DNA of 64,000 bases from Xanthoparmelia taractica (lineage: Eukaryota; Ascomycota; Lecanoromycetes; Lecanorales; Parmeliaceae): contig JANQBS010000029.1 in NCBI GenBank assembly GCA_033085395.1, positions 1-64,000 on the forward strand, read 5' to 3'. A program made the position numbers and the translations under genes. Below are positions 1 to 10,991 of this stretch, one piece after another. The notes below the pieces were generated by a model, which saw only the letters and a program-made list of their open reading frames with translations, searched no databases and had not been told where the DNA came from. Within the stretch, counting starts at the first letter, position 1; every line of letters starts with the position of its first letter.

Positions 1-1545
1 ATATAATTTTTTAAAAAAAGTTGAAAAAAAGTTAAAAACGACTATGTTTAACAGATATCACACCTTTCCGACCCGTAATTATATTCGATTATAATTATAA
101 AAGCGAGAATAAGCTAAAAATTCTCGAATCTTCGCTAATACTATAATTAAAATTCACTATAATAAGAAGTATAAGTCGCTCGACTTGACTAAAAATATTA
201 TAACTTACTTACGCTTATATTATAATTACGAAATATTTAATATTAATAATAAAAAACTTTATTAATAACGAGCTAAATTATTTAAGATTCTTAAGAAAAT
301 CGAAACTCTTATCTATTAATTTAAGTTATCGTCTATAATATAGATTTATTTAATTATTTTAGTTACTTAGCTAGAATTAGCTATTATAGCGAATTCGTAT
401 TAAAGAACTCGCTATTTTAATTTATCTCTTATAATATTCGAGATTAAGAATAAATATAAGATTAAGCGATTACTAAAGAAGCGTATTATTAAAGAGAAGA
501 TATAATATTTAATTAAATAAAAGTATTAAGAAAATAAGTATAATATTTAATATATATTAGACGATTTATCTAAGATATAGAAGCTTATAAAAAACTTCGA
601 AAGACGTTAAGTATAGCTATTTATTAGACCTAATCGTTTCTAAGTAACTATTATCTCTATATCTACATCTACTTTATATATATTTAATACGATATTAATA
701 TCGACTTTATTATAAGCTTTAGCTTCGTAGTTTATATCTAAGAGAGAAAGAGATTATTTAAAGAAATTTTTTTAATCGACTAAAGTCTTTCGCAAGAAGA
801 AATAAGTATACTATAACTACTACGTTATTAACTTAATATATATACTATAATATCTACTACTTAACGTAGACGTTAACTTTTCTTTTATTTATAAATATTT
901 ATTATAAGTCTAAGAAAGTCTTTCGAAGACGACTTTCTTACTAAAGAAGAAGTTAAGAAGATTAGAATATATTAATAGTAGCGTAAGACTATAGTAGATA
1001 CTTATTCTCCGAGCTCTCCATAGAAATACATTATCTTCTCACTTACTTATTACTTGCATATAGTATATTAAGACTATCGTATTATAAAAAAATATATTAT
1101 ATATTATATATTAATATAATAAGATCGAGATAATTATAGTTAAAAAACGTTATATATATAATAATAATATTAACGCGCGTTTATAGCGCGTATCTTTTAT
1201 TATTAATAATTAAAACTAATATTATAAAAGTAATATCGTTTATTAATACTTTTTCTTATTTTCTATAAAGTTTAAAGATTTTTTATATTACGTATTAAAA
1301 ATATTTTATTAAATAGAATCTAAGAATTAGAATTTAAAAGAGAAGATAATTATTAAATCTAGCGCTATATATATATTAGCGTTAATTATTTATAAATTTA
1401 AAATTTAATATAAGATCTATAATTTAAGATCTTAGCGATTATATATTATCTTTATATATTTTAAAATATTCGTATTTTTTAGAAATTAGTTCTACTATAA
1501 CTTAGTATCTGATATATAAACTACTATCGTATCGATTATACGTCT
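1..1545. repeat. RIP-degraded AT-rich repeat (copy A)
   Basis: Very AT-rich DNA without usable open frames. The dinucleotides CA and TG are almost absent while TA is abundant and CG survives, which is the signature of repeat-induced point mutation (C to T at CpA). Stretches near 760-1040 resemble 59880-60190 (shared words such as gttaacttttctttta and gaagaagttaagaa), so this is one of two copies of the same long dead element. The original element class cannot be read. The block ends sharply at about 1546, where normal base composition resumes. Confidence 0.85.
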
Positions 1546-1750
1546 CTTATATTGGTTAGGCCGCTTGCTGAGCGCCAGCGAACCAACCCCTTATATGGTG
1601 TTAGGGTGCTCTTCACCACCCATTACGACCACGAACTAGCCTTCCGTTACAGCGTGCTATGGATTTGCCATCTGTTCTCTATAGGGTATGCCAAGCCCGG
1701 GTGGGATCAACGTTGCTCCGGCGAAGACGTCTTTCGTAGGGGGACGCCAA

Positions 1751-1946
1751 GGCTTCTGCGCCAAGATCTCGGATAACGCCCCATCGGAAAGGTTGCCTAG
1801 ACGATACGCTTATATCTTATTCGGAACTGTGCCTAGAGTCCCTATAGGCGCCCCTAAGGAAAGATTCTAGGGGTCTTTCGCTACTGGGTTCTCTTCCGAA
1901 TATAGGGTTAGGGCTCCACTAGCGCTGTCCAGGAAGGGCACGAATA
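1751..1946. mobile_element. Truncated copy of the 290-bp MITE family
   Basis: This stretch aligns with the interior and right end of the intact element at 47415-47704. Shared words include aagayctcggataacgcccc, cctagac-atgcgcttata, attctagggrccta and actagcgctgtcc. The outer part of the right terminal repeat is lost after about 1935 and the left end is missing. The copy ends only about 30 bp before the first ATG of the glycerate kinase-like gene, so it occupies the position of that gene's proximal promoter or leader. Confidence 0.7.
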
Positions 1947-1977
1947 TCGTTGATGTTAGCGTTTGAAAGCTCCTCAT

Positions 1978-2997
1978 ATGACTATCGTCGGTCAACGCAT
2001 CAATATGTCTGCGGTTGCAGATGACAGGTCAGATCATTGCGTTCGATTTATCCTTGATTGTATGAGGAAAAATTCATCTGATAATGCCTATCAATTTCCC
2101 ATCTTTGTCGGAGTGAATGGCGCTCAGGGGATTGGAAAAAGTCATTTAGTAGGTCCATCAACATGCAATAAGACTTCAATACCGTCTTGGCTCAATCGTC
2201 CTTAAACGTCAAAGCTTCTTACAGCGCCATGTTCCTAGCTCCTCGGGCTCTCTGTGCGCGGCTTTGGCTTTGGACGACTTTCCCATTTTACACTCCACCT
2301 TCCTAATCATCCTGCTCTCCTGTAGGTCTCGACTCTTGCCGAAAAGCTCCGCCATCCCCCACATGCTCTTGCGACAACAGTGCTTTCCATTGATGATTTT
2401 TACTTGACCCACAATTTGCAATCTGAGCTTGCTGCTTCTCATCCTTCCAATCCTCTGGTCCAACATCGTGGGCAACCATCTACTCATGATCTTCCCTTGG
2501 CCCTTTCTGTCTTTTCGGACCTCCAACAGGGCAAAGTGACACAAATTCCCAGCTACGATAAGAGTGCATATCGTGGGCAAGGGGATAGAATTCCAAAAGA
2601 GGAGTGGGCAGAAGCGAATCGAGACAAGAGACATAAGACCGAAGTCGTTATCTTTGAAGGCTGGTGCGTGGGCTTCCGAGCTTTGCCGAGAGAAAAGCTG
2701 GTAAGGGAGTGGGAAGGTGCTGTTAGAAAACGAGAGAAAGGAGATTACGTTGGGCGCCTCGGGTGGAGCAAATTAGAGGATATAGATTTCGTGAATGAGG
2801 CTTTGCGAGGGTATGATCAACTGACAGACCAGCTGGATGCATTGATCCATTTGGACGCCGAAGACCCAATGTTTGTGTATGAGTGGAGGTCTGAAAGCGA
2901 GAGAGAGCTTCGTAAGACTAAAGGCTCGGGCATGGCTGATGAGGAAGTGGTTGACTTTGTGAATGCCTGTATGCACCTTTTCCACCAATCTGGCTAG
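1978..2997 (+). CDS. D-glycerate 3-kinase-like P-loop kinase (Tda10 family)
   Basis: Two exons, 1978-2148 and 2326-2997 (intron 2149-2325, GTAGGT..TGTAG), give 280 aa, close to the usual length of yeast Tda10-type proteins. Exon 1 carries the Walker A loop (about residues 48-55, GAQGIGKS). Exon 2 opens with an STLAEKL helix and the family motif SIDDFYLTH (about 78-86), followed by EVVIFEGW and a C-terminal region typical of fungal glycerate kinases. The family phosphorylates D-glycerate or a related small substrate using ATP; the substrate here is not proven. The first ATG is at 1978; a second in-frame ATG lies at 2005. The 5' flank is transposon-derived DNA, so either the promoter has been replaced or the true start was changed by the insertion. 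Confidence 0.85.
2416..2465 (+). repeat. 50-bp segment duplicated at 4085-4134 (source copy, inside glycerate kinase exon 2)
   Basis: This 50-bp part of the kinase coding sequence, just after the SIDDFYLTH codons, recurs at 4085-4134 with two mismatches. Here it is in frame within a conserved gene, so it is probably the source copy. Confidence 0.85.
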
Positions 2998-3000
2998 GAC

Positions 3001-4084
3001 TGACTACAGTAGATTACCCGGCATACGAGCTATTCACGAGCACATTGAGAGCAGGCGCGTTCAATGAAGGGAATGGGAGACAATTAAGGCTTGTCATAGG
3101 GAAAGACAGAAGAGTGAGGGAAGTTGTAGAGGTATGAGATAACCAATCTGCAATACTTATAGAAGTACTTTCGTTATCTTTCTATTGAGCTGTATCGCCT
3201 AACAACGGTACTTAAGGTAGGCTTGAATTTCATAGTTCCTAGGGACTAGTTGCAAGATTTACACGCTCAGCTCGCGGAGCAGAGATTTAACAAATTTTGG
3301 CTAGATGTTGAACACGAGCAGCAACAAATACGAATAATATGCGGGTCCACTGAACATCAACCAATCACAAACATACCTTCCCGGCGAGGCGTCCAAAACT
3401 GCTACCTCTGCCCGTAAGCCTGTTCACAAAGCCGCACAATGTACTCAACCGACACGACTGCAATAGAGGGTTGCCAAGGCGGTAAATTCATTGGCTGGCG
3501 CCTCATCAGCCTCTTTAGCTATGCCATTACGCCCTCAGAGAGCCCCATTCCCTATCGCCCTCCTCGTCTTTAAAGACCGCCCGCTCTCTAACCCGCTACT
3601 CAACCCTCTTCTCAACTTACCCGAACTGCATCAGCCTTAAACCCATCAGCCTCCACCTCACAACCATCGGCCTCCACGTCGAGTACTACCCCCATCACTG
3701 TCAGAACTTTATCAGGGAATAGCAGATTGGTTGAGTAGCACCTCAAGCATTACTATTACTGCTGCTACTACTACACTTAGTAGTACGAGTGCCGGAGGTA
3801 TGTTGTACCTTTCGCAGCATTCAGGATTCAAACAACTTTTACAGTATTGCCTTTTGAGACGGGGAAACCAGCGGTCATTTTGCCAAATAGAGACGAGCAT
3901 TCTACGATGAGGGAACAAGTGGATAATTAGGGATTGCTGAGGGTTGGGAAGAGGCAATGGGGAGAATAGCATGTATACATCAGACCAGAAGAACCGTCTA
4001 GATACTGCAATCGGAGCTATGACACACTACATTGATTCTGCAATCAGAGCTCTATCTCACGCTACACGTTACTTGGACCGCAAA
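3001..4084. other. Intergenic, no supported gene
   Basis: No open frame here shows recognisable protein similarity. The stretch 3560-3720 is rich in proline/serine-type codons but has no coherent exon model. The word tgcaatcNgagct recurs at 3999, 4038 and 4086, the last inside the duplicated segment. Confidence 0.5.
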
Positions 4085-4134
4085 TTGCAATCTGAGCTTG
4101 CTGCTTCTCATCCTTCCATTCCTCTAGTCCAACA
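4085..4134 (+). repeat. 50-bp copy of glycerate kinase coding sequence
   Basis: 48 of 50 bases match 2416-2465. The copy sits 11 bp beyond the stop codon (on the minus strand) of the HIT gene and is not part of any plausible kinase reading frame. It looks like a small templated insertion. Confidence 0.8.
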
Positions 4135-4145
4135 ACCTCATCAGC

Positions 4146-4732
4146 TCAATCTTTCTCCATCTCTTGGGCAAGCCTCTGGGCCTCCTCGGTCATCTGCTCC
4201 TTACTTCTTGGCTTTCGGGCCTCGTCAGCGACTTTGGGGAACCTTGGCCTATCCTCAGACCACTCCCGGAGTTGTTTTCCTACGTTCCCTTCTTCACCTT
4301 CCAGCATATCGTGAATCGCGTCCGAACCTCCCCTATCATCTAAGTCCGCCTTTCCTCGAGGTATTATGTGTGTATGGACGTGTGGTACGCTCTGGCCAGC
4401 ATCGACGCCATCTTGCATGGCCACATTCAGGCTTGTTCCATTGTAGACCCGTTCAATCATCCGGCCAACTCGTTGGACGGTAAGGAACAGGTCCGTCACC
4501 TCGGTATGAGTGAGGTCAGAAAGCCTAGGAGTGACCCGTCTAGGAGACACGAGAACATGGCCAGGGAGCAGAGGCTTCAAATTCACGAAAGCGAATGAAT
4601 GCGGTGTAAGATGAAAGACCTTTGAGCAAGGTCAGAGGCAGCTTTTGAGGCATTGAAGCTCTCGTGATGAACCTGTGCTGTAACCACGAAATTGCCAAAG
4701 TAGATTGCTGGCTTACTGGCTGGTACGGACAT
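4146..4732 (-). CDS. HIT-family diadenosine polyphosphate hydrolase (Fhit/Hnt2/Aph1 type)
   Basis: Exons 4673-4732 and 4146-4619 (53-nt intron 4620-4672) give 177 aa. Exon 1 reads MSVPASKPAIYFGNFVVTAQ and joins VFHLTPHSFAFVNLKPLLPG, matching the N-terminal strand pattern of yeast Hnt2. The catalytic histidine triad is visible as SVPHVHTHII (histidines near residues 100, 102 and 104), preceded by NVAMQDG. The family hydrolyses Ap3A/Ap4A-type dinucleotides to AMP plus a nucleotide. The C-terminal tail is charged (EEAQRLAQEMEKD). The donor GTTCAT is weak but keeps the phase. The 3' end lies next to the inserted 50-bp kinase fragment. Confidence 0.9.
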
Positions 4733-5236
4733 TTTGCGCCTTCTCGAACCAAGCAGGGCACAAAGAGTAAGAAGTAGTTCCCGTGATGATGTAGAAAAGA
4801 AACGGCTAACGATATCCCTTGTGATATTCAGAATCAAGAGGGTATAAAGAATGGATGGAAAAGGTGAGAATCTTTTCCAACACCAAGAATTGCAATCTGT
4901 TGTGCACACGCCGATTCGTTAAGTTGAAGAAAAGGAAGCAAGAGGCTTGCATATTGTAGGGTATAATATGGTACGTTCTACTCCATTTGGAGAGTCTACG
5001 TAGCTACCAGCCAAGTACGCCAGACGTAGATCATCACCTATATAATGTAGACTCAAAGAAAACATTTCGACGGTACGAGGCTACCTCTATACTGCTCAAC
5101 CAAAAACTTCCGGCCTCAAAAAGCTTGCTCGGCCCAAGTCCTACTTCAAAGGCCAAGCAGACTTCATCTGAGGACATACTAAATTTTGCCCTTTGACCAT
5201 TTTGAATTAAGATGACCACCAAGTAGTTCAGGCGCG
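4733..5236. other. Divergent intergenic region between HIT gene and hydrolase
   Basis: The two genes are transcribed away from each other, so this 0.5-kb stretch should hold both promoters. No further gene, repeat or RNA is evident. Confidence 0.5.
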
Positions 5237-6991
5237 ATGATCGACAATTCCACTGCAAACTATGCCTTCATTCGCGCTTGTATCTGTTTCCTTCACTACA
5301 TTGCTCCTCTAAGCTCTGTCTACTGCATGACCGTTCTGCTCTTACGCCCTTCGACGTATCGTGTTCCACTGGTGCTTGAAATATGGGCTGTCGCGGAAAC
5401 CGCCTTCTTCGCCTTGATCTATGTACCCAGAACCATTTTGCTTCAAAGAGCAGCCTCTCATCCAGAGCAGTTGCCCCGCAAGCAACGGCGGAAGCTTTTC
5501 AAACTCTGCCTGGACACTGTAGAGGACCCTGAAAAGTATATCGCGGGCTGGATGAGGGGAGCTCCGGCATCAGAGATAAAGCGTGAAAACGTGAAAGGTG
5601 AACTCCAAATCTTCCAGCCGTGCTTAGAGTGCTCAAAAACATAGAATTGTTTTGCTGGGCTTTCCTCAATAAAAAGGATCATGGTCCCGAGGATGACGAC
5701 GAGCTGGAGGAGTACGCCGACGAGACCGAGCTACGTCTGGGAAGAAAACTGGAGGCAGGACGCGGGGATGCGGTCTCGTTGCGAGTAAGCCTCGATCGGG
5801 TTCAAAGCCTACATAGGTCCCTGCTCTGGTATTTTGTAAGTCACGGCGGCACTTTGCACTTATAGTACTAATATTAAATCTCAGTGTGTATTCTGTGTCG
5901 ACACAATCACCTCGCTTTCCCTCATCTGGCACTCTTTTCACTTTCATCGTCTTTCTGATAGCCATTTCTTTGATGTGTTCCCACTGCGTCCGGTTGGGTT
6001 GCTCAGTAACCAGAGAACGCCTGCCAAAACTCTTACATACTGGCATCGGCCACACAACTCACAGAGTAGACTGCCGATTCTGTTTATACACGGAATTGGA
6101 ATAGGCCTTTACCCCTATGTCAACTTTTTAAATCAGATCAACAGACCACATAATAAGCGTGACGAGGTTGGCGATATTGGTATCATTGCGATTGAGATTA
6201 TGCCTATTTCCTTCCGCATCACAGGTGCTGCCTTAGGGAAAAACCAGATGTGTCTTGAGATTCTCCAAATTCTCCGATACCATGGTTGGCATGAGTGCAT
6301 ACTCGCATCCCACTCCTATGGTAGCGTGATTTCTTCTCACCTACTACACTGCTCCGAAACGTCCAAGTTGCTCGGGCCGGTTATACTCATTGATCCAGTT
6401 TCAATCCTTTTGCACCTCCCGGACGTGGCTTACAACTTCACGGCCCGGAAACCGATACGAGCTAACGAACACCAGCTTCATTGTAAGTTGAGACCCGCAG
6501 ATTACCACCATTTAGCTGACCTCCTTTCAGATTTTGCCAGTATGGACATTGGCGTTGCTCATACTTTAGGAAGGTAAGTGATCACCCGATGACAGGATGC
6601 CTCCGATACAGCTCTGTTTACAGTATCTAGACGGTTCTTCTGGTCTGAAAACATATTGTGGAAACATGACTTGGAGCGACGGCAGGTGACCGTATGCCTC
6701 GCCTCGCGGGATCTCATTGTGGATACCGAGGCTGTGGGACGTTACCTAGCACAAGGTAGCGATGGCGAGCCATCAGCAGAGGGGTGGAAGCATAGGGAGT
6801 GGAAAGGGAAAGGATTGGATATCTTGTGGTTTGACGATTTGGACCACGCACAGGTTTTCGATTCTAGGCAGAATTGCGAGATTCTGGCACAAGTTGTCAG
6901 GCGGTACAGCATGATGATGGGAAGACAAGGAAGGCCATATGGTACTGCTGCGAATCAACAACGATCAGAGGAAGAGTACGAGAGCGGATAA
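5237..6991 (+). CDS. Alpha/beta-hydrolase fold protein with N-terminal membrane segments
   Basis: Five exons (5237-5597, 5645-5835, 5885-6482, 6531-6573, 6631-6991) with 47-57-nt introns keep the frame and give 517 aa. The N-terminal third has hydrophobic segments (residues about 8-35 and 45-65) and the conserved block APASEIKRENVKE. The hydrolase core begins with RLPILFIHGIG (oxyanion region, about 247-257). The nucleophile elbow is ASHSYGS (Ser about 328; the first Gly of GxSxG is Ser). The block LIDPVSILLHLPDVAYNF follows, then an acid loop (RDLIVD) and a C-terminal histidine loop (DHAQVFD). I recognise it as a widespread uncharacterised fungal family. An esterase or lipase-like membrane-associated role is inference. 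Confidence 0.85.
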
Positions 6992-7427
6992 GCGTTGCTG
7001 CACCTGAGGACGTAGTGGCTGGTTACCCTGCATATGAGATGACAAAGTACACTCGTATGCAATGTCTCTTGCTTGCTGTAGGGTCAATGCTGGAACCTCT
7101 ACTATATAAAAGGGCAAGATCTGCCCCACTTTTCCCGCAATTGATGAGCTCCAGTGGGTTGTAGTCCGTAGCATTGAAAGTTCTATTGTAACACATTAAC
7201 ATAATCATATCTGCTGGCGAAGGTTCATTCTTGACCTTAACATCTTCGGTCTTACCACACCCGCGCCTCGTCATGCTGTGATAGGTAGAAGGATCTTCAT
7301 TTAAGCGACAGCTGTGACCGTTGTCCCACTACAAAGTTTATTGACCTCAAAAACAACCGGGCTGGGAAACGAAAGCCTTCGGGAAGTGCTAAGCAAGAAG
7401 GGGAGCGATGCAGGGCTGTTCTACAAT
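6992..7427. other. Intergenic / promoter of the Zn2Cys6 regulator
   Basis: No open frame with protein support; presumed 3' UTR of the hydrolase and 5' leader of the downstream regulator. Confidence 0.45.
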
Positions 7428-10400
7428 ATGGAAAGAGAAAGGATGAGTGCGCCCGGCGCTCCCAATGGTGCGCCGGCACCAAACGACCAGATCCCTACAC
7501 ATCCCAGCTTCAGGAGGCAGCGAGCATCTCGAGCCTGTGAAACATGTCATGCCCGAAAAGTCAGGTGCGATGCAGCTTCATTGGGAGTCCCTTGTGAGCT
7601 GTCTTCGAAATCCAGTCACCCATGGCACAGATACTGACTAGTCAAAGGCACGAATTGTGTCGCCTTCTCCATTGAGTGCAAGATCCCCGCGCCCAAACGA
7701 AAGAAGACTGCTGGCAAATCGAGAGATTCAGACAGGTAGAGTCCCTCAATTGCAATGTCTCCTAGAGTGTCGGGTTCAAGTGGAACGAGAGCTGGTACGG
7801 GTCTCATGCCGTCGTGCTGGTGACAGCTGGGTTCACTGACGTGTTAGAGTACAGTGGCATGCTAACAGTAGCTCCTTTAACAGTGATCCAGCAGAGTCCA
7901 TTCAAGCGCAGTCCCCAAAGCCAGAGAACCCTGCTGGCTACGATTTTGACAGACCACGCGACTCCGACTACAGCGTTCACGATGGTATGCCAGCCACGTC
8001 CCTGTCCGACGCGCAAGTTGTTCAACAGGGGACCCAGAACCTACATTTCGCACACTTCATGAAGCCCAAGTTTGCAAGAGCTCCAATTAAAGAAGCTGGA
8101 AGGGTCGCTTATCTGGGAGAGTCTTCGAATTTGTCTCTGCTTGTACACGACAGGCACGGAACAACAGATGTTGTACATTACCCTTTGCCAGATACGGTCA
8201 AAGGATCGCGATCCCAATTGACAGACATGGACGACCTTGAAGTAAACATACTGCATCAGAGAGGAGCGTTTCTTCTTCCTCCTCGCGTCCTCTGTGATGA
8301 GCTTGTCGAGTCATTTTTCAAGTGGGTCGCACCGGTCGTGCCTGTCATCAATCGGAGTCGATTCATGACCCGCTATCGAGACACTAAAAACCCGCCTTCG
8401 CTACTCTTGTTACAGGCTATGCTGCTTGCTGGTTCAAGAGTGTGTACCAACCCTCAACTGACGGATGCAAACGGTTCGACCACCCCCGCCGCAATGACAT
8501 TCTACAAGCGTGCAAAAGCATTATATGACGCCAACTATGAAGACGACCGCGTCACAATAGTACAAGCCCTGGTACTGATGGGATGGTATTGGGAAGGACC
8601 TGAAGGTACGATGACGCTGTGGACGAAAGCGCAACTTTGGCTGACATGATGGCGAGGAAGACGTGACGAAAAATGTGTTCTACTGGACCAGAGTAGCTAC
8701 TGTTGTTGCCCAAGGATCTGGCATGCACCGAAGGCGGGTGTTCCACAGCATCTAGCGCCTTAGCTTCTTACTTACAGCCTCGCAGCGTTGAGGGTTCTCA
8801 GCTCAGCAAACCCGATAAAAGGCTGTGGAAACGCATATGGTGGACTTTGTTCACGCGCGACAGATCAGTAGCCGTGGCCCTCGGCCGACCAGTCCATATT
8901 AATACGGATGACTCTGACGTTGAGATGGTTTCTGAAGACGACTTTATCGAGGATGAGGTAGACCAACCGGCAAAATACCCACCAAATCCGGTTCATGTCC
9001 AGTTCTTCCTTCAGTATGTCCGTTTGACCGAAATCATGGGCTTGGTATTATCTCAACAGTATTCGGTAGCGTCCAAAGCCCGGCGCCAGAACGCCATTGA
9101 TCTTACCCATAGTGACATGGCTCTTGCGGATTGGCTCCAGAATTGCCCAAAAGAAGTGTACTGGGAGAAACCGAGTCACAATTTCTGGTCGGCGCTACTA
9201 CACGCAAATTACTAGTAAGCCGTGAGCGGCAATGATCTCCGTGTGTGTAACACTGACACTCCCCAGCACTACGCTTTGTCTGTTGCACAGGGCGCATATG
9301 CCCCCTGCGACATCAGAAAGCAACGGACAGATGAACGGCTATCCTACAGACGCTGCTTATCCCTCGAGGAACATTGCTTTTCAGGCCGCAGGAATAATTA
9401 CCTCTATCATCGAACATTTACAAGAGTCAGATGAACTGAAATTTACTCCGGCTTTTGTGTAAGTTCAATCTCACAGCCGATCAGCTGATAGCTTTATCTC
9501 ACACTGTAACGCAGTGTGTACAGCTTATTCTCTGCCCTCATTATGCACGTTTATCAGATGCGCTCGTCGGTACCTTCCGTAGTAGCTGCCACGCAAGAAC
9601 GGCTGCAGATATGCATGAACGCTCTCAAGGAAGTATCGAAAGTTTGGCTGGTAGCTAAAATGGTCCACACTTTGTTTGAATCCATACTTGGCAATAAAGT
9701 GCTCGAAGACAGGCTGCAAAAGGCAGCAGGCAAGAGGCACAAGAAGCCAAGGATAGAGAACCGACCATTTCTCGAGAAGGAGGATCAACAGCAAAAGCGC
9801 AAGTACGACGACATGGAGTTGGGATTCGCCAACGGACCTCCGGCTCCCCAAGTCTCTTACGAGCGATCTCGGCCTCAGACTCCAGCGGTTACGCCATCGA
9901 GGGACTTGGGACAGTCAAGTTCTGCACCCATGGGTTCCCTCAATGTTCGTCAATCAAACGACGCATTCATGGGGAGTTCCCGCAGTAATACACGTCCGCC
10001 TACCCCTTTCAACCCTTCCTATTCTATTCCCGCAACACCTCCGGATCTCTATCTAGTGACTCGCGAGTCGCCCCATATCTCTCAAAATCTCTGGGAGAAC
10101 TTCCAGCCGGACCAGCTATTCCCCGAAAGCACCAACATTGCAATGCCGTCATTCCCAACTCAGCAGAATCTTGATCCTCAGCTTCAAATGTCACAGATGC
10201 AACCTTCTAGCTTGCTGCAACCTTCCATGCAAAATCAGCAGCAAGGTTCTTCACGAAACATGCAAGAAGTAGCAGGTATGTCCCAAATGCCAGGGATACA
10301 ACAGCAGGCCCCTGCCTGGCAAGGACCGTTCCCAGGCGACAGCCCTGAGGATAGCTGGAGCAGTAGCAGCCGGGGACAAGGCCCAGTCGTCCCCACGGCA

Positions 10401-10536
10401 TTGAATGTGGAAGATTGGTGAGTCGTCGACCTAAGAGAGAGTCATTCGACACGCATTTACTGACACAATGTACATGTACAGGTTCCAGTTCTTTGGCATG
10501 AATGGGGGTGATCTAAGCGGATTGAACGGAATGTAG
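7428..10536 (+). CDS. Zn2Cys6 transcription factor, CTF1/FarA-FarB (cutinase/fatty-acid regulator) type
   Basis: Eight exons give 875 aa: 7428-7593, 7648-7735, 7884-8605, 8661-8733, 8786-9214, 9267-9458, 9515-10417, 10482-10536. The binuclear cluster is split by intron 1: Cys 37, 40, 47, 56, 59 and 66, followed by a basic stretch (APKRKK). The central fungal-specific domain includes GMHRSVEGSQLSKPDKRLWK, RDRSVAVALGRPVHI and SDMALADWLQNCPKEV. The C-terminal 250 residues are Gln/Pro/Ser-rich, ending WFQFFGMNGGDLSGLNGM. Family members activate genes for fatty-acid use and cutinase; that role here is inferred. Intron 2 (7736-7883, 148 nt) is less certain and may hide a small exon. Intron 4 (8734-8785) appears to use a GC donor. 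Confidence 0.85.
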
Positions 10537-10991
10537 TCCTAGATCATTTTAGAAGCGTATAGCTTGTTGATGTTCTATCTTAAGATGCATGAGTGCAAAG
10601 CGGCAACTTCGAGCCTTTTTCTCCATGGTCAAATACATAGGTAGCTTTATAAAGTAGACTGAAATAATAAGGTACCTCGGCAGAGTTACCTGCATCGGCT
10701 AAACGTACATACCTTACTAGTCTGAAAGTACGGTTTCACACTTCCTAGCGCGGAAAGTATGGACTGTTTCAAGGTAAGCACGTAAGGTAAGGCTGAGTTC
10801 ACTATGTTGGATTGTACCTTTCAATCCTACACTACACATGTTATTCGTAAGAATCTTTACAGAAAGATAATGAGAGACGTTCGACATAACGACTCTAATG
10901 TCATAACATCCTTATATCACCATTTGGCTGGAGTAATATTCCCCAGCCAAATGTCAACGCTGCTTGAACGCAAAAGCTGGCCCCCACGGCG
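10537..10991. other. Intergenic with GGTAAGGTA-type motifs
   Basis: No gene. Contains taccttac near 10712 and gtaaggtaagg near 10785, a word that recurs in several other intergenic regions of this window. Confidence 0.45.

Noticed and set aside
3560..3720. Pro/Ser-rich open stretch as a decayed gene
   Set aside because: No start, splice sites or similarity could be assigned; low-complexity composition explains it.
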